From NCBI RefSeq assembly GCF_009905435.1, contig NZ_JAAAMT010000024.1:1-64000 (forward strand): a DNA stretch of 64,000 bases, written 5' to 3'. A program made the position numbers and the translations under genes. The DNA is from Pseudomonas sp. R5(2019). Lineage in GTDB: Bacteria; Pseudomonadota; Gammaproteobacteria; Pseudomonadales; Pseudomonadaceae. The notes below the pieces were generated by a model, which saw only the letters and a program-made list of their open reading frames with translations, was not told the origin of the DNA and did not search any database. Below, piece by piece: positions 19,425-31,244 of the stretch (position 1 is its first letter; each line of letters opens with the position of its first letter).

Positions 19425-20276
19425 TTATTCAGCGGCGTTGACTGCTGCGATCATGCGCACTACATCGACTGTCTCGGCCACATCGTGGACCCGCAGGATT
19501 TTCGCACCCTTGACCATTGCCAGCGCCGCAAGCGCCAAACCGCCATGCAAGCGTTCGCCGACCGGGCGCTTCAACGCCAGGCCGATCATGCTTTTACGCG
19601 ACACACCCACCAACAGTGGTCGCCCTAAATCATGGAGGGCTTCCATGTGTTTGAAAAGGCTCAGATTGTGCTCCAGCGTCTTGGCAAAGCCAAAACCCGG
19701 ATCCAGGATGATTCGCTCCGAACCGATGCCCACCGCTGCGCAAGCAGCCATGCGCCCCTCAAGAAAGCTGGCAACCTCGGCCACTACGTTGCCGTACCGA
19801 GGATCGTCCTGCATATCACCCGGCTCGCCCAGCATGTGCATGAGGCACACCGGCAATCCGGTATCGGCAGCAGCATCCAGAGCGCCATCGCGACGCAGCG
19901 AACGCACATCATTGATCAGTCCGGCCCCCAACCTGGCCGTCTCACGAATGACCGCAGGCGTTGAGGTGTCAACGGAAATGATGACGTCCAGCTCACGATT
20001 GATCGCCTCGACCACCGGCGCAACCCGTTCCAGCTCCTCGAGCGGCGAAACCACTCGCGCACCAGGCCGGGTCGACTCGCCACCCACATCAATCAGCGTA
20101 GCACCGGCAGCTACCATCGCAGCGGCATGACGCAAGGCATCGTCGACATGGGTGTAGCGACCGCCATCGGAAAAGGAGTCAGGGGTGGCGTTGAGGATGC
20201 CCATTACATGGGTATGGGCCAAATCAAGAACCCGGCTGCCGCAAGGCAACCGGGTTGGGTACTGCTCAAATGTCAT
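19425..20276 (-). CDS. folP: Dihydropteroate synthase
   Basis: A 283-residue TIM-barrel enzyme joining p-aminobenzoate to dihydropterin pyrophosphate in folate synthesis; the target of sulfonamides. MGILNATPDSFSDGG and DVGGESTRPGA are the two classical signatures, and the C-terminal VGVSRKSMIG loop carries the sulfa-contact region. It begins eight bases after the ftsH stop, so the two genes are cotranscribed. Confidence 0.96.
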   Translation of the reverse strand: MTFEQYPTRLPCGSRVLDLAHTHVMGILNATPDSFSDGGRYTHVDDALRHAAAMVAAGATLIDVGGESTRPGARVVSPLEELERVAPVVEAINRELDVIISVDTSTPAVIRETARLGAGLINDVRSLRRDGALDAAADTGLPVCLMHMLGEPGDMQDDPRYGNVVAEVASFLEGRMAACAAVGIGSERIILDPGFGFAKTLEHNLSLFKHMEALHDLGRPLLVGVSRKSMIGLALKRPVGERLHGGLALAALAMVKGAKILRVHDVAETVDVVRMIAAVNAAE

Positions 20277-20284
20277 GTGGGACC

Positions 20285-22204
20285 TTAGAGTTGAGCCGCT
20301 GGACCACCGATCGGGGTTTCCGGACGATCGCCCTGTGCCGCAGGCGTGCCGGAGGAGCTGCCCGAACCACCTTCCCAGTCACGCGGCTCGCGTGGCTCAC
20401 GGCCAGCCATGATGTCGTCGATCTGGTCGGCATCGATGGTTTCGTACTTCATCAGGGCATCCGCCATCGCATCGAGCTTGTCGCGGTTGTCTGTGAGGAT
20501 TTGCTTGGCGGTGCCATAGCACTGGTCGATGATGCTGCGCACCTCGGAATCGATCAGCTTGGCCGTTTCGCCCGACACGCTGGCGTGTTGAGAGCCAACA
20601 CTGCGCCCCAGGAACACTTCGCCTTCTTCTTCAGCGTACATCAGCGGACCCAATTTCTCGGACAAGCCCCACTTGGTCACCATATTGCGAGCGATCTGGC
20701 TGGCTCGCATGATGTCGTTGGAAGCGCCCGTGGTCACGCCGTCGAAACCGAGCGTCATCTCTTCCGCGATACGGCCACCATACAGCGAACAGATCTGACT
20801 GATCAGCGCGCGCTTGGACAGGCTGTAGCGATCCTCTTCAGGCAGGAACATGGTCACACCCAGCGCACGACCACGCGGAATGATGGAGACCTTGTAAACC
20901 GGATCATGCTCGGGCACGACACGCCCGACGATCGCGTGACCTGCTTCGTGATACGCGGTGTTCTGCTTTTCTTTCTCGGACATGACCATGGATTTGCGCT
21001 CGGCGCCCATCATGATCTTGTCTTTGGCCAATTCGAACTCCTTCATCTCGACCAGACGCTTGCCACCACGGGCAGCGAACAACGACGCTTCGTTGACCAG
21101 GTTGGCCAGGTCAGCACCGGAGAAGCCTGGTGTACCACGGGCAATAACGGCCGGGTTGACGTCGTCACCCATCGGCACCTTGCGCATGTGAACCTTGAGG
21201 ATCTGCTCACGACCACGGATATCCGGCAAGCCGACAACCACCTGGCGGTCGAAACGACCTGGGCGCAGCAACGCAGGGTCAAGGACGTCAGGACGGTTGG
21301 TCGCCGCAATGACAATGATGCCATCGTTCATTTCGAAGCCGTCCATCTCAACCAGCAACTGGTTAAGGGTTTGCTCACGCTCATCATGACCACCACCCAT
21401 GCCGGCGCCACGATGGCGACCCACGGCATCGATTTCGTCGATGAAGATGATGCAAGGTGCGTGCTTCTTGGCCTGCTCGAACATGTCACGAACACGGCTG
21501 GCGCCGACACCGACGAACATTTCAACGAAGTCGGAACCGGAAATAGTGAAGAATGGAACCTTGGCTTCGCCGGCAATGGCCTTGGCTATTAGGGTTTTAC
21601 CGGTACCCGGTGGGCCGACCATCAGTACGCCACGCGGAATACGACCGCCCAGACGCTGGAATTTGCCCGGATCACGCAGGAACTCAACCAGCTCGCCCAC
21701 TTCTTCCTTGGCTTCGTCACAACCTGCAACGTCGCCCAGGGTAGTCTTGACTTGATCTTCGGACAGCAGGCGCGCCTTGCTCTTGCCAAAGCTCATTGGC
21801 CCGCCCTTGCCGCCCCCACCGCCTTGCATCTGGCGCATGAAGAACATGAACACGGCAATAATGACGAGAATCGGGAAGCTGGCTACCAGCAACTGGGTCC
21901 AGATGCTTTGCTGCTCGGGCTGCTTGCCTTCGACGACGACGTGATTGTCGACCAGGTCGCCGATCAGGCCGTTATCCTGAATGGCTGGGCGGATGGTTTT
22001 GAAATTGTCGCCATCGGTACGCTTACCGGTAATGACATAGCCGTCGACTGCGACGCGCTCGACCTTGCCATCCTTGACTTGCTGAATGAAGTCGGAATAG
22101 TTGAGGGTCTGCGGCTCGTTCGGACTGGAGAAGTTGTTCATCACAGTCACCAGGACCGCCGCAATGATCAACCACAGGATCAAATTCTTTGCCATATCGT
22201 TCAA
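20285..22204 (-). CDS. ftsH: ATP-dependent zinc metalloprotease FtsH
   Basis: A 639-residue inner-membrane AAA+ protease that degrades membrane and regulatory proteins (including LpxC and sigma-32 in E. coli). Two membrane segments (about 7-25 and 103-122) flank a periplasmic part; the AAA domain has Walker A GPPGTGKT and the SRH region RPGRFDRQV; the zinc site HEAGH is near residue 418. The frame begins with TTG at 22204, which has AGAGGG eight bases upstream; an ATG three codons later (22195) lies too far from that site, so TTG is preferred. The Gly/Ser-rich tail is long. Confidence 0.96.
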   Translation of the reverse strand: MNDMAKNLILWLIIAAVLVTVMNNFSSPNEPQTLNYSDFIQQVKDGKVERVAVDGYVITGKRTDGDNFKTIRPAIQDNGLIGDLVDNHVVVEGKQPEQQSIWTQLLVASFPILVIIAVFMFFMRQMQGGGGGKGGPMSFGKSKARLLSEDQVKTTLGDVAGCDEAKEEVGELVEFLRDPGKFQRLGGRIPRGVLMVGPPGTGKTLIAKAIAGEAKVPFFTISGSDFVEMFVGVGASRVRDMFEQAKKHAPCIIFIDEIDAVGRHRGAGMGGGHDEREQTLNQLLVEMDGFEMNDGIIVIAATNRPDVLDPALLRPGRFDRQVVVGLPDIRGREQILKVHMRKVPMGDDVNPAVIARGTPGFSGADLANLVNEASLFAARGGKRLVEMKEFELAKDKIMMGAERKSMVMSEKEKQNTAYHEAGHAIVGRVVPEHDPVYKVSIIPRGRALGVTMFLPEEDRYSLSKRALISQICSLYGGRIAEEMTLGFDGVTTGASNDIMRASQIARNMVTKWGLSEKLGPLMYAEEEGEVFLGRSVGSQHASVSGETAKLIDSEVRSIIDQCYGTAKQILTDNRDKLDAMADALMKYETIDADQIDDIMAGREPREPRDWEGGSGSSSGTPAAQGDRPETPIGGPAAQL

Positions 22205-22407
22205 TTCGCTACCCTCTGAAGCCGGCTGACGGCGCAGCCGTGCCTCGCATGATATTCACCGGCGTAACTTACTACATTACCTACACATCTGCAGGCGCCT
22301 GTCTGTAACCCTTTGTGAACCTAGACTACACGATGTTCATCCAGGTCAGGCAGCACTGCCGATTGGAAAAAACTATCGGACACTCTGGAAACCGCCGGCC
22401 TGACGCC

Positions 22408-23031
22408 CTACTCGCCGCGATAACCCCTTGCCAGCAAGTATTGCTCGCGGGAGCGATCCCGGGAAGAGTCAGGCTTGATCATCTGGACCTTGTCGAATTT
22501 CTGACGAGCGTCCTTCAGGTACACGTCAAACCCTTCGCCCTGGAAAATCTTGATCAGGAAATCGCCACCCGGCTTGAGCACCCGAGTCGCCAGATCGAGA
22601 GCCAGCTCGCACAGGAACATGGCCTTTGGGATATCCACGGCAGGCGTACCACTCATATTGGGGGCCATATCGGAAATCACAAGGTCTACGTGCGAATTAC
22701 CTACCGCTTCGAGGATCTGTGCAAGCACGGCATCCTGGGTGAAGTCACCCTGGATAAAAGTGACATCCGCAATGCTGTCCATTTCCAGGATGTCGGAAGC
22801 GATCAGGCGCCCCTGACCGCCGATCAGACGACTGGTCACCTGCGACCAGCCACCCGGCGCCGCGCCCAAGTCGATAACGCTCATTCCGGGCCGAATGATC
22901 CGGTACTTTTCCTGGATTTCCAGCAATTTGTAACTCGCACGCGAACGGTAGCCATCCTTCTGCGCCATTTTTACGTACGGGTCGTTGAAGTGTTCTTTCA
23001 GCCAGCCAAGGCTTGTCTTGGAACGCGCCAC
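22408..23031 (-). CDS. rlmE: 23S rRNA 2'-O-methyltransferase (U2552)
   Basis: A 207-residue RrmJ/FtsJ methyltransferase that modifies U2552 in the ribosomal A loop. The SAM-binding motif VIDLGAAPGGWSQV is at about residues 54-67, and the K-D-K-E catalytic set fits YRSRASYKL, SDMAPNMSG, and FLIKIFQGEG. It precedes ftsH by about 200 bases and is divergent from yhbY, the order found in E. coli. Confidence 0.96.
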   Translation of the reverse strand: MARSKTSLGWLKEHFNDPYVKMAQKDGYRSRASYKLLEIQEKYRIIRPGMSVIDLGAAPGGWSQVTSRLIGGQGRLIASDILEMDSIADVTFIQGDFTQDAVLAQILEAVGNSHVDLVISDMAPNMSGTPAVDIPKAMFLCELALDLATRVLKPGGDFLIKIFQGEGFDVYLKDARQKFDKVQMIKPDSSRDRSREQYLLARGYRGE

Positions 23032-23131
23032 TGGGCACCTCGTTGATAACGGTCGTGATTAGTTGGGCGGATCCAAGGGCCCTCGGGTAAAATGGCCGCC
23101 GTTTTTACAAGATCAGACAAAGGGTCAGATT

Positions 23132-23440
23132 ATGCCGCTCACTCAAGAGCAGAAGAAACAGTACAAATCCATTGGCCACCATCTGAAACCAGTTCTGATT
23201 GTGGCGGACAATGGGCTGACTGAAGGTGTTTTAGCCGAACTCGAACGCGCCCTGAGCGATCACGAGCTGATCAAGATCAAGCTCAACATCCTGGAGCGCG
23301 AAGCCCGCCTGGAATCCATCGCCGAGCTGTGCAAGTCGGGCAAGGCGGAATTGGTACAGGTCATCGGCAAAATGGCGCTGATCTATCGCAAGAACCCGAA
23401 GGTCAACAAGCAACTGTCGAACATCCATCGTTTCAACTGA
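23132..23440 (+). CDS. yhbY: YhbY-type ribosome-associated CRM-domain protein
   Basis: A 102-residue CRM-domain RNA-binding protein associated with large-subunit assembly. LTQEQKKQYKSIGHHLKPVL, the GNG-like loop ADNGLTEGV and the helix ELERALSDHELIKIKL are typical. The ATG at 23132 is chosen because the family starts MPLTQEQKK; an upstream in-frame start would add 23 atypical residues. It is divergent from rlmE with about 100 bases between. Confidence 0.94.
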   Translation: MPLTQEQKKQYKSIGHHLKPVLIVADNGLTEGVLAELERALSDHELIKIKLNILEREARLESIAELCKSGKAELVQVIGKMALIYRKNPKVNKQLSNIHRFN

Positions 23441-23452
23441 TGTTCGCTCCGT

Positions 23453-23899
23453 TCAGCGGCGCGCCTGGCGCGCCCTGCCCGGGGCTGGTTGCAATACCAG
23501 CAGCAGGCCCGTGAGGCCCAGCACCAGATAGCAGAACAGCTGCCAGCGCAGCAGATCGGGCAGACCCAGGCGCAATGCCATATAGCCCGCACACATCAAC
23601 AACGCCAACAGCAGCAACTGCCCACGCATGTCTCGCCACAGGCTCGTGACGCCATAGGCCTGCATCAATACCAGCGCCTGAATACCGGCGCAAAATGCCG
23701 CGAAACCCACCAGTACAGACGCGATCAGGCTACCGATATCCTCGACCAGAAGCGGCGCCAGGCCGATTTTGCCCAAGGCTGGCAACAGCCCGAAGTGCAA
23801 CATCCACAGGCCGCCAACCCAGAAAACCTGGGTCAGCTGCCAGATAATCGAACCCGCGGCGAAGCCGCTGTGTCGACTAAAGGTGTTTGACTTCGACAA
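23453..23899 (-). CDS. DUF4149 membrane protein
   Basis: A 148-residue inner-membrane protein with about four hydrophobic segments (near 19-40, 54-76, 85-108 and 118-138). The N-terminal WQLTQVFWVGGLWMLHFGLL fits DUF4149. The start is uncertain: the frame opens with TTG at 23899, inside greA, without a good ribosome site, and the overlap of 23 bases with greA implies coupled translation. It lies directly after greA, a position I recall for this family in other pseudomonads. Function is unknown. Confidence 0.75.
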   Translation of the reverse strand: MSKSNTFSRHSGFAAGSIIWQLTQVFWVGGLWMLHFGLLPALGKIGLAPLLVEDIGSLIASVLVGFAAFCAGIQALVLMQAYGVTSLWRDMRGQLLLLALLMCAGYMALRLGLPDLLRWQLFCYLVLGLTGLLLVLQPAPGRARQARR

Positions 23900-24349
23900 T
23901 CTCGTACTCGATCAAACCGCCAGGAGTCTTGACTGACACCACGTCACCCTCTGATTTTGCAATCAGGGCGCGAGCGATGGGCGAACCCACAGAGAGCTTG
24001 CCAGCTTTGATGTCAGCTTCGTCTTCGCCAACAATCTGATAGGTCACGGTTTCGTCAGTTTCAACGTTCGCGATGTCAACGGTCGTGCCGAAAATCACTT
24101 TGCCGTTATGGGGAATCGTTGTCACGTCGATTACCACGGCATTCTGCAGACGGCCTTCGATATCGCGGATACGCGCTTCGACCATACCCTGCTGCTCGCG
24201 AGCGGCGTGGTACTCAGCGTTTTCCTTCAAATCACCCAACTCCCGGGCTGTACCGATATCCTGGCTTAGCTTGGGACGGACAACCTTGGTCAGATGGGTC
24301 AATTCTTCTTCCAGGGCGCGAGCGCCCTGGACGGTCATTGGGTATTTAT

Positions 24350-24353
<4 letters not shown>
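23877..24353 (-). CDS. greA: Transcription elongation factor GreA
   Basis: A 158-residue factor that rescues backtracked RNA polymerase by stimulating transcript cleavage. The N-terminal coiled coil contains ELGDLKENAEYHAAREQQ, with the acidic tip residues, and the C-terminal FKBP-like domain has SPIARALIAKSEGDVVSVKT. The ATG at 24353 overlaps the carB stop as ATGA, so it is coupled to carB. Confidence 0.96.
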
Positions 24354-27571
<3,218 letters not shown>

Positions 27572-27707
27572 GGGTTGTCACTCAAATCCGCAGGTCAGTC
27601 GGAGCTACCCGAAGGCAGTCCGCCTTGAACATTCTCTGGCGGCACCTGGACTCACTCGGGGTTGAACCCGGTGGTCCAGGGCCTCGCTACATAATCGAGA
27701 CGAGCCG

Positions 27708-28844
27708 TCAGCGGCGCTTGGCCATGGCATCGATGAAACGGTCGAACAGCGGCGCCACGTCAGTTGGGCCCGGGCTTGCTTCAGGGTGACCCTGGAAGCT
27801 GAATGCGCACTTGTCGGTGAGTTCCAGCCCCTGCAGGGTACCGTCGAACAGCGACTTGTGAATGGCGCGCACGTTGCCTGGCAACGAAGCCTCGTCAACT
27901 GCAAAACCGTGGTTCTGGCTGGTGATCATGACCACGCCAGTGTCCAGGTCCTGGACCGGGTGGTTGGCACCGTGGTGGCCATGGCCCATTTTCACGGTCT
28001 TGGCACCGGATGCCAGGGCCAGCAGTTGGTGACCCAGGCAGATACCGAAAACCGGAATCTCGGTTTCCAGGATGTCCTTGATGGCCTGGATGGCATAGTC
28101 GCAAGGCTCCGGATCACCAGGGCCGTTGGACAGGAACACACCATCCGGATTGAGCGCGAGCACTTCGCTGGCCGGCGTCTGTGCAGGCACGACCGTCAGG
28201 CGGCAACCGCGTGCAACCAGCATGCGCAGGATGTTCAGCTTCACACCGTAGTCGTAGGCCACGACATGGTAAGGCAGCTCGGAGGCTTCCAGGGTCGGGT
28301 GGCTGTCGGTCTTCAAGCTCCAGACACTGGAGCGCCATTCGTAGGAAGACTGGGTGCTGACAACTTTCGCCAGGTCCATGCCTTTGAGGCCCGGGAATCC
28401 GCGAGCAGCGGCGATTGCAGCTTCTTCGCTGATGTTATCGCCCGCCAGGATGCAGCCGTTCTGCGCGCCCTTCTCACGCAGGATGCGGGTCAGGCGGCGA
28501 GTGTCGATGCCCGCGATGGCAACGACGTTGTTGGCCTTCAGGTAGTCCGACAGGGACAGGGTGTTACGCCAGTTACTGGCAACCAGCGGCAGGTCACGGA
28601 TGACCAGGCCAGCGGACCAGACACGGTCAGACTCGGCATCTTCAGGCGTCGTGCCGGTGTTGCCGATGTGCGGGTAAGTCAGGGTAACGATTTGCTGGGC
28701 ATAGGAAGGATCGGTCAGAATTTCCTGATAGCCGGTCATTGCGGTGTTAAACACCACCTCACCAACGGTTTGTCCGTCGGCTCCAATGGCTTCACCGCGA
28801 AAAATGCTGCCATCAGCAAGGGCGAGTATGGCTGGCTTAGTCAA
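27708..28844 (-). CDS. carA: Carbamoyl-phosphate synthase small subunit
   Basis: A 378-residue glutamine amidotransferase subunit that supplies ammonia to CarB. The catalytic Cys is in GICLGHQLLALASG (about residue 267) and the His/Glu pair in QGHPEASPGP (about 351). The start is TTG at 28844, giving MTKPAILALADG, with GGAGG five bases upstream; no ATG fits. A strong terminator-like hairpin lies about 50 bases upstream. Confidence 0.96.
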   Translation of the reverse strand: MTKPAILALADGSIFRGEAIGADGQTVGEVVFNTAMTGYQEILTDPSYAQQIVTLTYPHIGNTGTTPEDAESDRVWSAGLVIRDLPLVASNWRNTLSLSDYLKANNVVAIAGIDTRRLTRILREKGAQNGCILAGDNISEEAAIAAARGFPGLKGMDLAKVVSTQSSYEWRSSVWSLKTDSHPTLEASELPYHVVAYDYGVKLNILRMLVARGCRLTVVPAQTPASEVLALNPDGVFLSNGPGDPEPCDYAIQAIKDILETEIPVFGICLGHQLLALASGAKTVKMGHGHHGANHPVQDLDTGVVMITSQNHGFAVDEASLPGNVRAIHKSLFDGTLQGLELTDKCAFSFQGHPEASPGPTDVAPLFDRFIDAMAKRR

Positions 28845-28893
28845 GAAGACCTCCCGTAAAAAAAGCCTGAAGGGGCGATCGCAGGTTGTAAAA

Positions 28894-28927
28894 AAGCGGA
28901 ATGACGTATAGACACGTCACCCCGCTT
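28894..28927 (-). terminator. Terminator/attenuator between dapB and carA
   Basis: On the minus strand a 14-bp stem (AAGCGGGGTGACGT with ACGTCATTCCGCTT, two G-T pairs) and a six-base loop run into TTTTAC. It could end the dapB transcript or act as a leader attenuator for carAB, since it lies about 50 bases before the carA start. Confidence 0.75.
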
Positions 28928-29108
28928 CTTTATCGAATTATCTGCGCGCTTTTAGTGGACACACTAAAGCTGTAGCTTACAGAAAAAGGCTTTTTTGGTC
29001 CACCGCAAATGTGCCCGAAAGCTGGAAGAATGCGACAGGACGTCGCTGAACAGCAGAAATGAACAAGCAGCCGTGATTCTACACGACCGCTTGAGGGGCG
29101 ACACGCAC

Positions 29109-29912
29109 TCAATGCAGATCGAGAACGTCCTGCATGTCGTACAGGCCAGGCTCACGCCCGTCCAGCCACAACGCTGCGCGCACGGCGCCCTTGGCGAAGG
29201 TCATGCGACTGGAAGCCTTGTGGGTAATCTCGACACGCTCGCCTTCAGCCGCGAACAGCACAGTGTGATCGCCAACCACATCACCAGCACGCACCGTTGC
29301 AAAACCAATGGTCTGCCGATCCCGCGCACCGGTCTGGCCTTCACGACCATAGACCGCCACTTCCTGCAGGTTACGACCCAGCGCCTGCGCAACCACTTCC
29401 CCCATGCGCACGGCAGTGCCAGACGGCGCATCGACCTTGTGCCGATGGTGGGCTTCGATGATTTCGATATCGACATCATCACCCAGCACGCGAGCAGCGG
29501 TGTCGAGCAGCTTCAGGCACAGGTTTACGCCGACACTGAAGTTGGCAGCAAAGACGATCGGGATTTCTTTCCCGGCCTCGGCCAGCAACTGTTTCTCTTC
29601 GACATTGAATCCGGTGGTACCGATGACCATGGCCTTGCCAGCTTTGCGGCAGAACGCCAGGTTCTTCAGGGTCACAGTGGGATGAGTGAAATCGATCAGC
29701 ACATCGAACTCGTCTGCCACCTTGGCCAGGTCGCCCGAAAGCGGAACGCCAATACGACCCAGAGCCGCCAACTCACCCGCATCAGCACCTACCAGCGTGC
29801 TGTCAGGACGATCCACCGCCGCCGTCAAACCCGCGCCAGGTGTCTGCTGAACAGCCTCGATCAGCGTTTTGCCCATGCGCCCTGCAGCGCCCATCACAGC
29901 TATACGTCGCAT
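29109..29912 (-). CDS. dapB: 4-hydroxy-tetrahydrodipicolinate reductase
   Basis: A 267-residue NAD(P)H-dependent enzyme of lysine and diaminopimelate synthesis. The dinucleotide loop is VMGAAGRMGKTL at the N-terminus; IIEAHHRHKVDAPSGTA supplies the catalytic His and Lys. It follows dnaJ by 14 bases, so it is probably cotranscribed with the heat-shock genes as well as from its own signals. The dapB-carAB order is shared with other pseudomonads. Confidence 0.96.
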   Translation of the reverse strand: MRRIAVMGAAGRMGKTLIEAVQQTPGAGLTAAVDRPDSTLVGADAGELAALGRIGVPLSGDLAKVADEFDVLIDFTHPTVTLKNLAFCRKAGKAMVIGTTGFNVEEKQLLAEAGKEIPIVFAANFSVGVNLCLKLLDTAARVLGDDVDIEIIEAHHRHKVDAPSGTAVRMGEVVAQALGRNLQEVAVYGREGQTGARDRQTIGFATVRAGDVVGDHTVLFAAEGERVEITHKASSRMTFAKGAVRAALWLDGREPGLYDMQDVLDLH

Positions 29913-29926
29913 GCCCTGAATCCCTC

Positions 29927-31051
29927 TTACAAATCGCCGAAGAAGCGCTTCACGCCTTCGAACCAGCCATTGGCCTTGGGTGAGTGCGAGCTGTCACCAC
30001 TCAAGGAATCGCGCAACTCTTCAAGCAGCTCACGCTGACGACGACTCAGGTTGACCGGCGTTTCCACCGCCACCCGACACATCAGGTCGCCAGCGCCGCC
30101 ACCCCGAACCGGAGCAACACCCTTGCCGCGCAGACGGAATTGCTTGCCGGTCTGGGTACCCTCCGGAATCTTCAGCTTGACCCGACCATCCAGGGTCGGC
30201 ACTTCCAGCTCGCCACCCAGGGCGGCATCGGTGTAGCTGATCGGTACTTCGCAGTACAGGTGCTTGCCATCGCGCTGGAAGATCGCATGCTCACGGACAC
30301 TGATCACGACATACAGGTCGCCAGTCGGGCCACCCATGGTGCCCGCCTCGCCCTCGCCGGAAAGCCGGATACGGTCGCCGGTATCAACACCCGCTGGCAC
30401 CTTGACCGACAGAGTCTTGTATTCCTCGACCCGACCTTCGCCATGGCACGAGTCGCACGGATCGGAAATGATCTTGCCCTGACCCTGACAGCGCGGGCAG
30501 GTTTGCTGCACGGCAAAAAAGCCCTGCTGCATACGGACCTGGCCGATACCGCCACAGGTTGGGCACGTCGATGGGGCAGAACCCTTCTTGGCACCGGAAC
30601 CGTCACACGGCGAGCAGTTGACCAGGGTCGGAACGCGAATGCTGACGGTGGTACCGCGCACCGCTTCTTCCAGATTCAGCTCCAGGGTGTAGCGCAGGTC
30701 ACTGCCGCGCTGAGCGCCGCCACGGGAACCGCCGCGACCACCACCAAAGAAGTCGCTGAAGACATCGCCGAAGATGTCGGAGAAGTTGGCTCCGCCAAAA
30801 CCTGCGCCGCCACCCCCCATGCTCGGGTCGACACCCGCATGGCCATACTGATCGTAAGACGCACGCTTGCTCGTGTCAGACAGAACTTCGTAGGCCTCGT
30901 TGGCTTCCTTGAACTTCTCTTCCGACTCTTTATCGTCAGGATTGCGGTCTGGGTGATGCTTCATCGCCAGGCGGCGATAGGCCTTTTTCAGGTCGGCTTC
31001 GCTCGAGCCGCGCTCGACTCCCAGTACCTCGTAGTAATCACGCTTTGCCAT
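29927..31051 (-). CDS. dnaJ: Co-chaperone DnaJ
   Basis: A 374-residue Hsp40 that delivers substrates to DnaK and stimulates its ATPase. It has a J domain with HPD (about residue 33), a Gly/Phe-rich linker (about 73-115), four CxxCxGxG zinc motifs (CSPCDGSG, CPTCGGIG, CPRCQGQG, CDSCHGEG; about 145-210) and the C-terminal substrate domains. The ATG at 31051 starts MAKRDYYEVLGV; the four upstream codons are not family sequence. The 193-base gap to dnaK holds a GC hairpin near 31165-31190 but no sigma-32 site that I can see. Confidence 0.97.
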   Translation of the reverse strand: MAKRDYYEVLGVERGSSEADLKKAYRRLAMKHHPDRNPDDKESEEKFKEANEAYEVLSDTSKRASYDQYGHAGVDPSMGGGGAGFGGANFSDIFGDVFSDFFGGGRGGSRGGAQRGSDLRYTLELNLEEAVRGTTVSIRVPTLVNCSPCDGSGAKKGSAPSTCPTCGGIGQVRMQQGFFAVQQTCPRCQGQGKIISDPCDSCHGEGRVEEYKTLSVKVPAGVDTGDRIRLSGEGEAGTMGGPTGDLYVVISVREHAIFQRDGKHLYCEVPISYTDAALGGELEVPTLDGRVKLKIPEGTQTGKQFRLRGKGVAPVRGGGAGDLMCRVAVETPVNLSRRQRELLEELRDSLSGDSSHSPKANGWFEGVKRFFGDL

Positions 31052-31244
31052 AGGTCTTTGCACTCTCGGGGACGTTCGGCAAACCTCTGCGCCTGTCAGC
31101 GCTGTGCCGCCAGCATTCGAACCGTGTCAAATGCTGCAAAAATTCGTGTATTCCAGACACGCCAACGCGGGAGCAAGCCCCCGCGCGGCGACATCCTACC
31201 AGTCACCAGCAGAATGCGGGTGACTGACCGACCACAAGCGATAC

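Noticed and set aside
27572..27707. Possible small gene between carA and carB
   Set aside because: The 136-base gap has no frame with start, ribosome site and sensible length; P. aeruginosa, as I recall, has an extra gene there, but this window does not.
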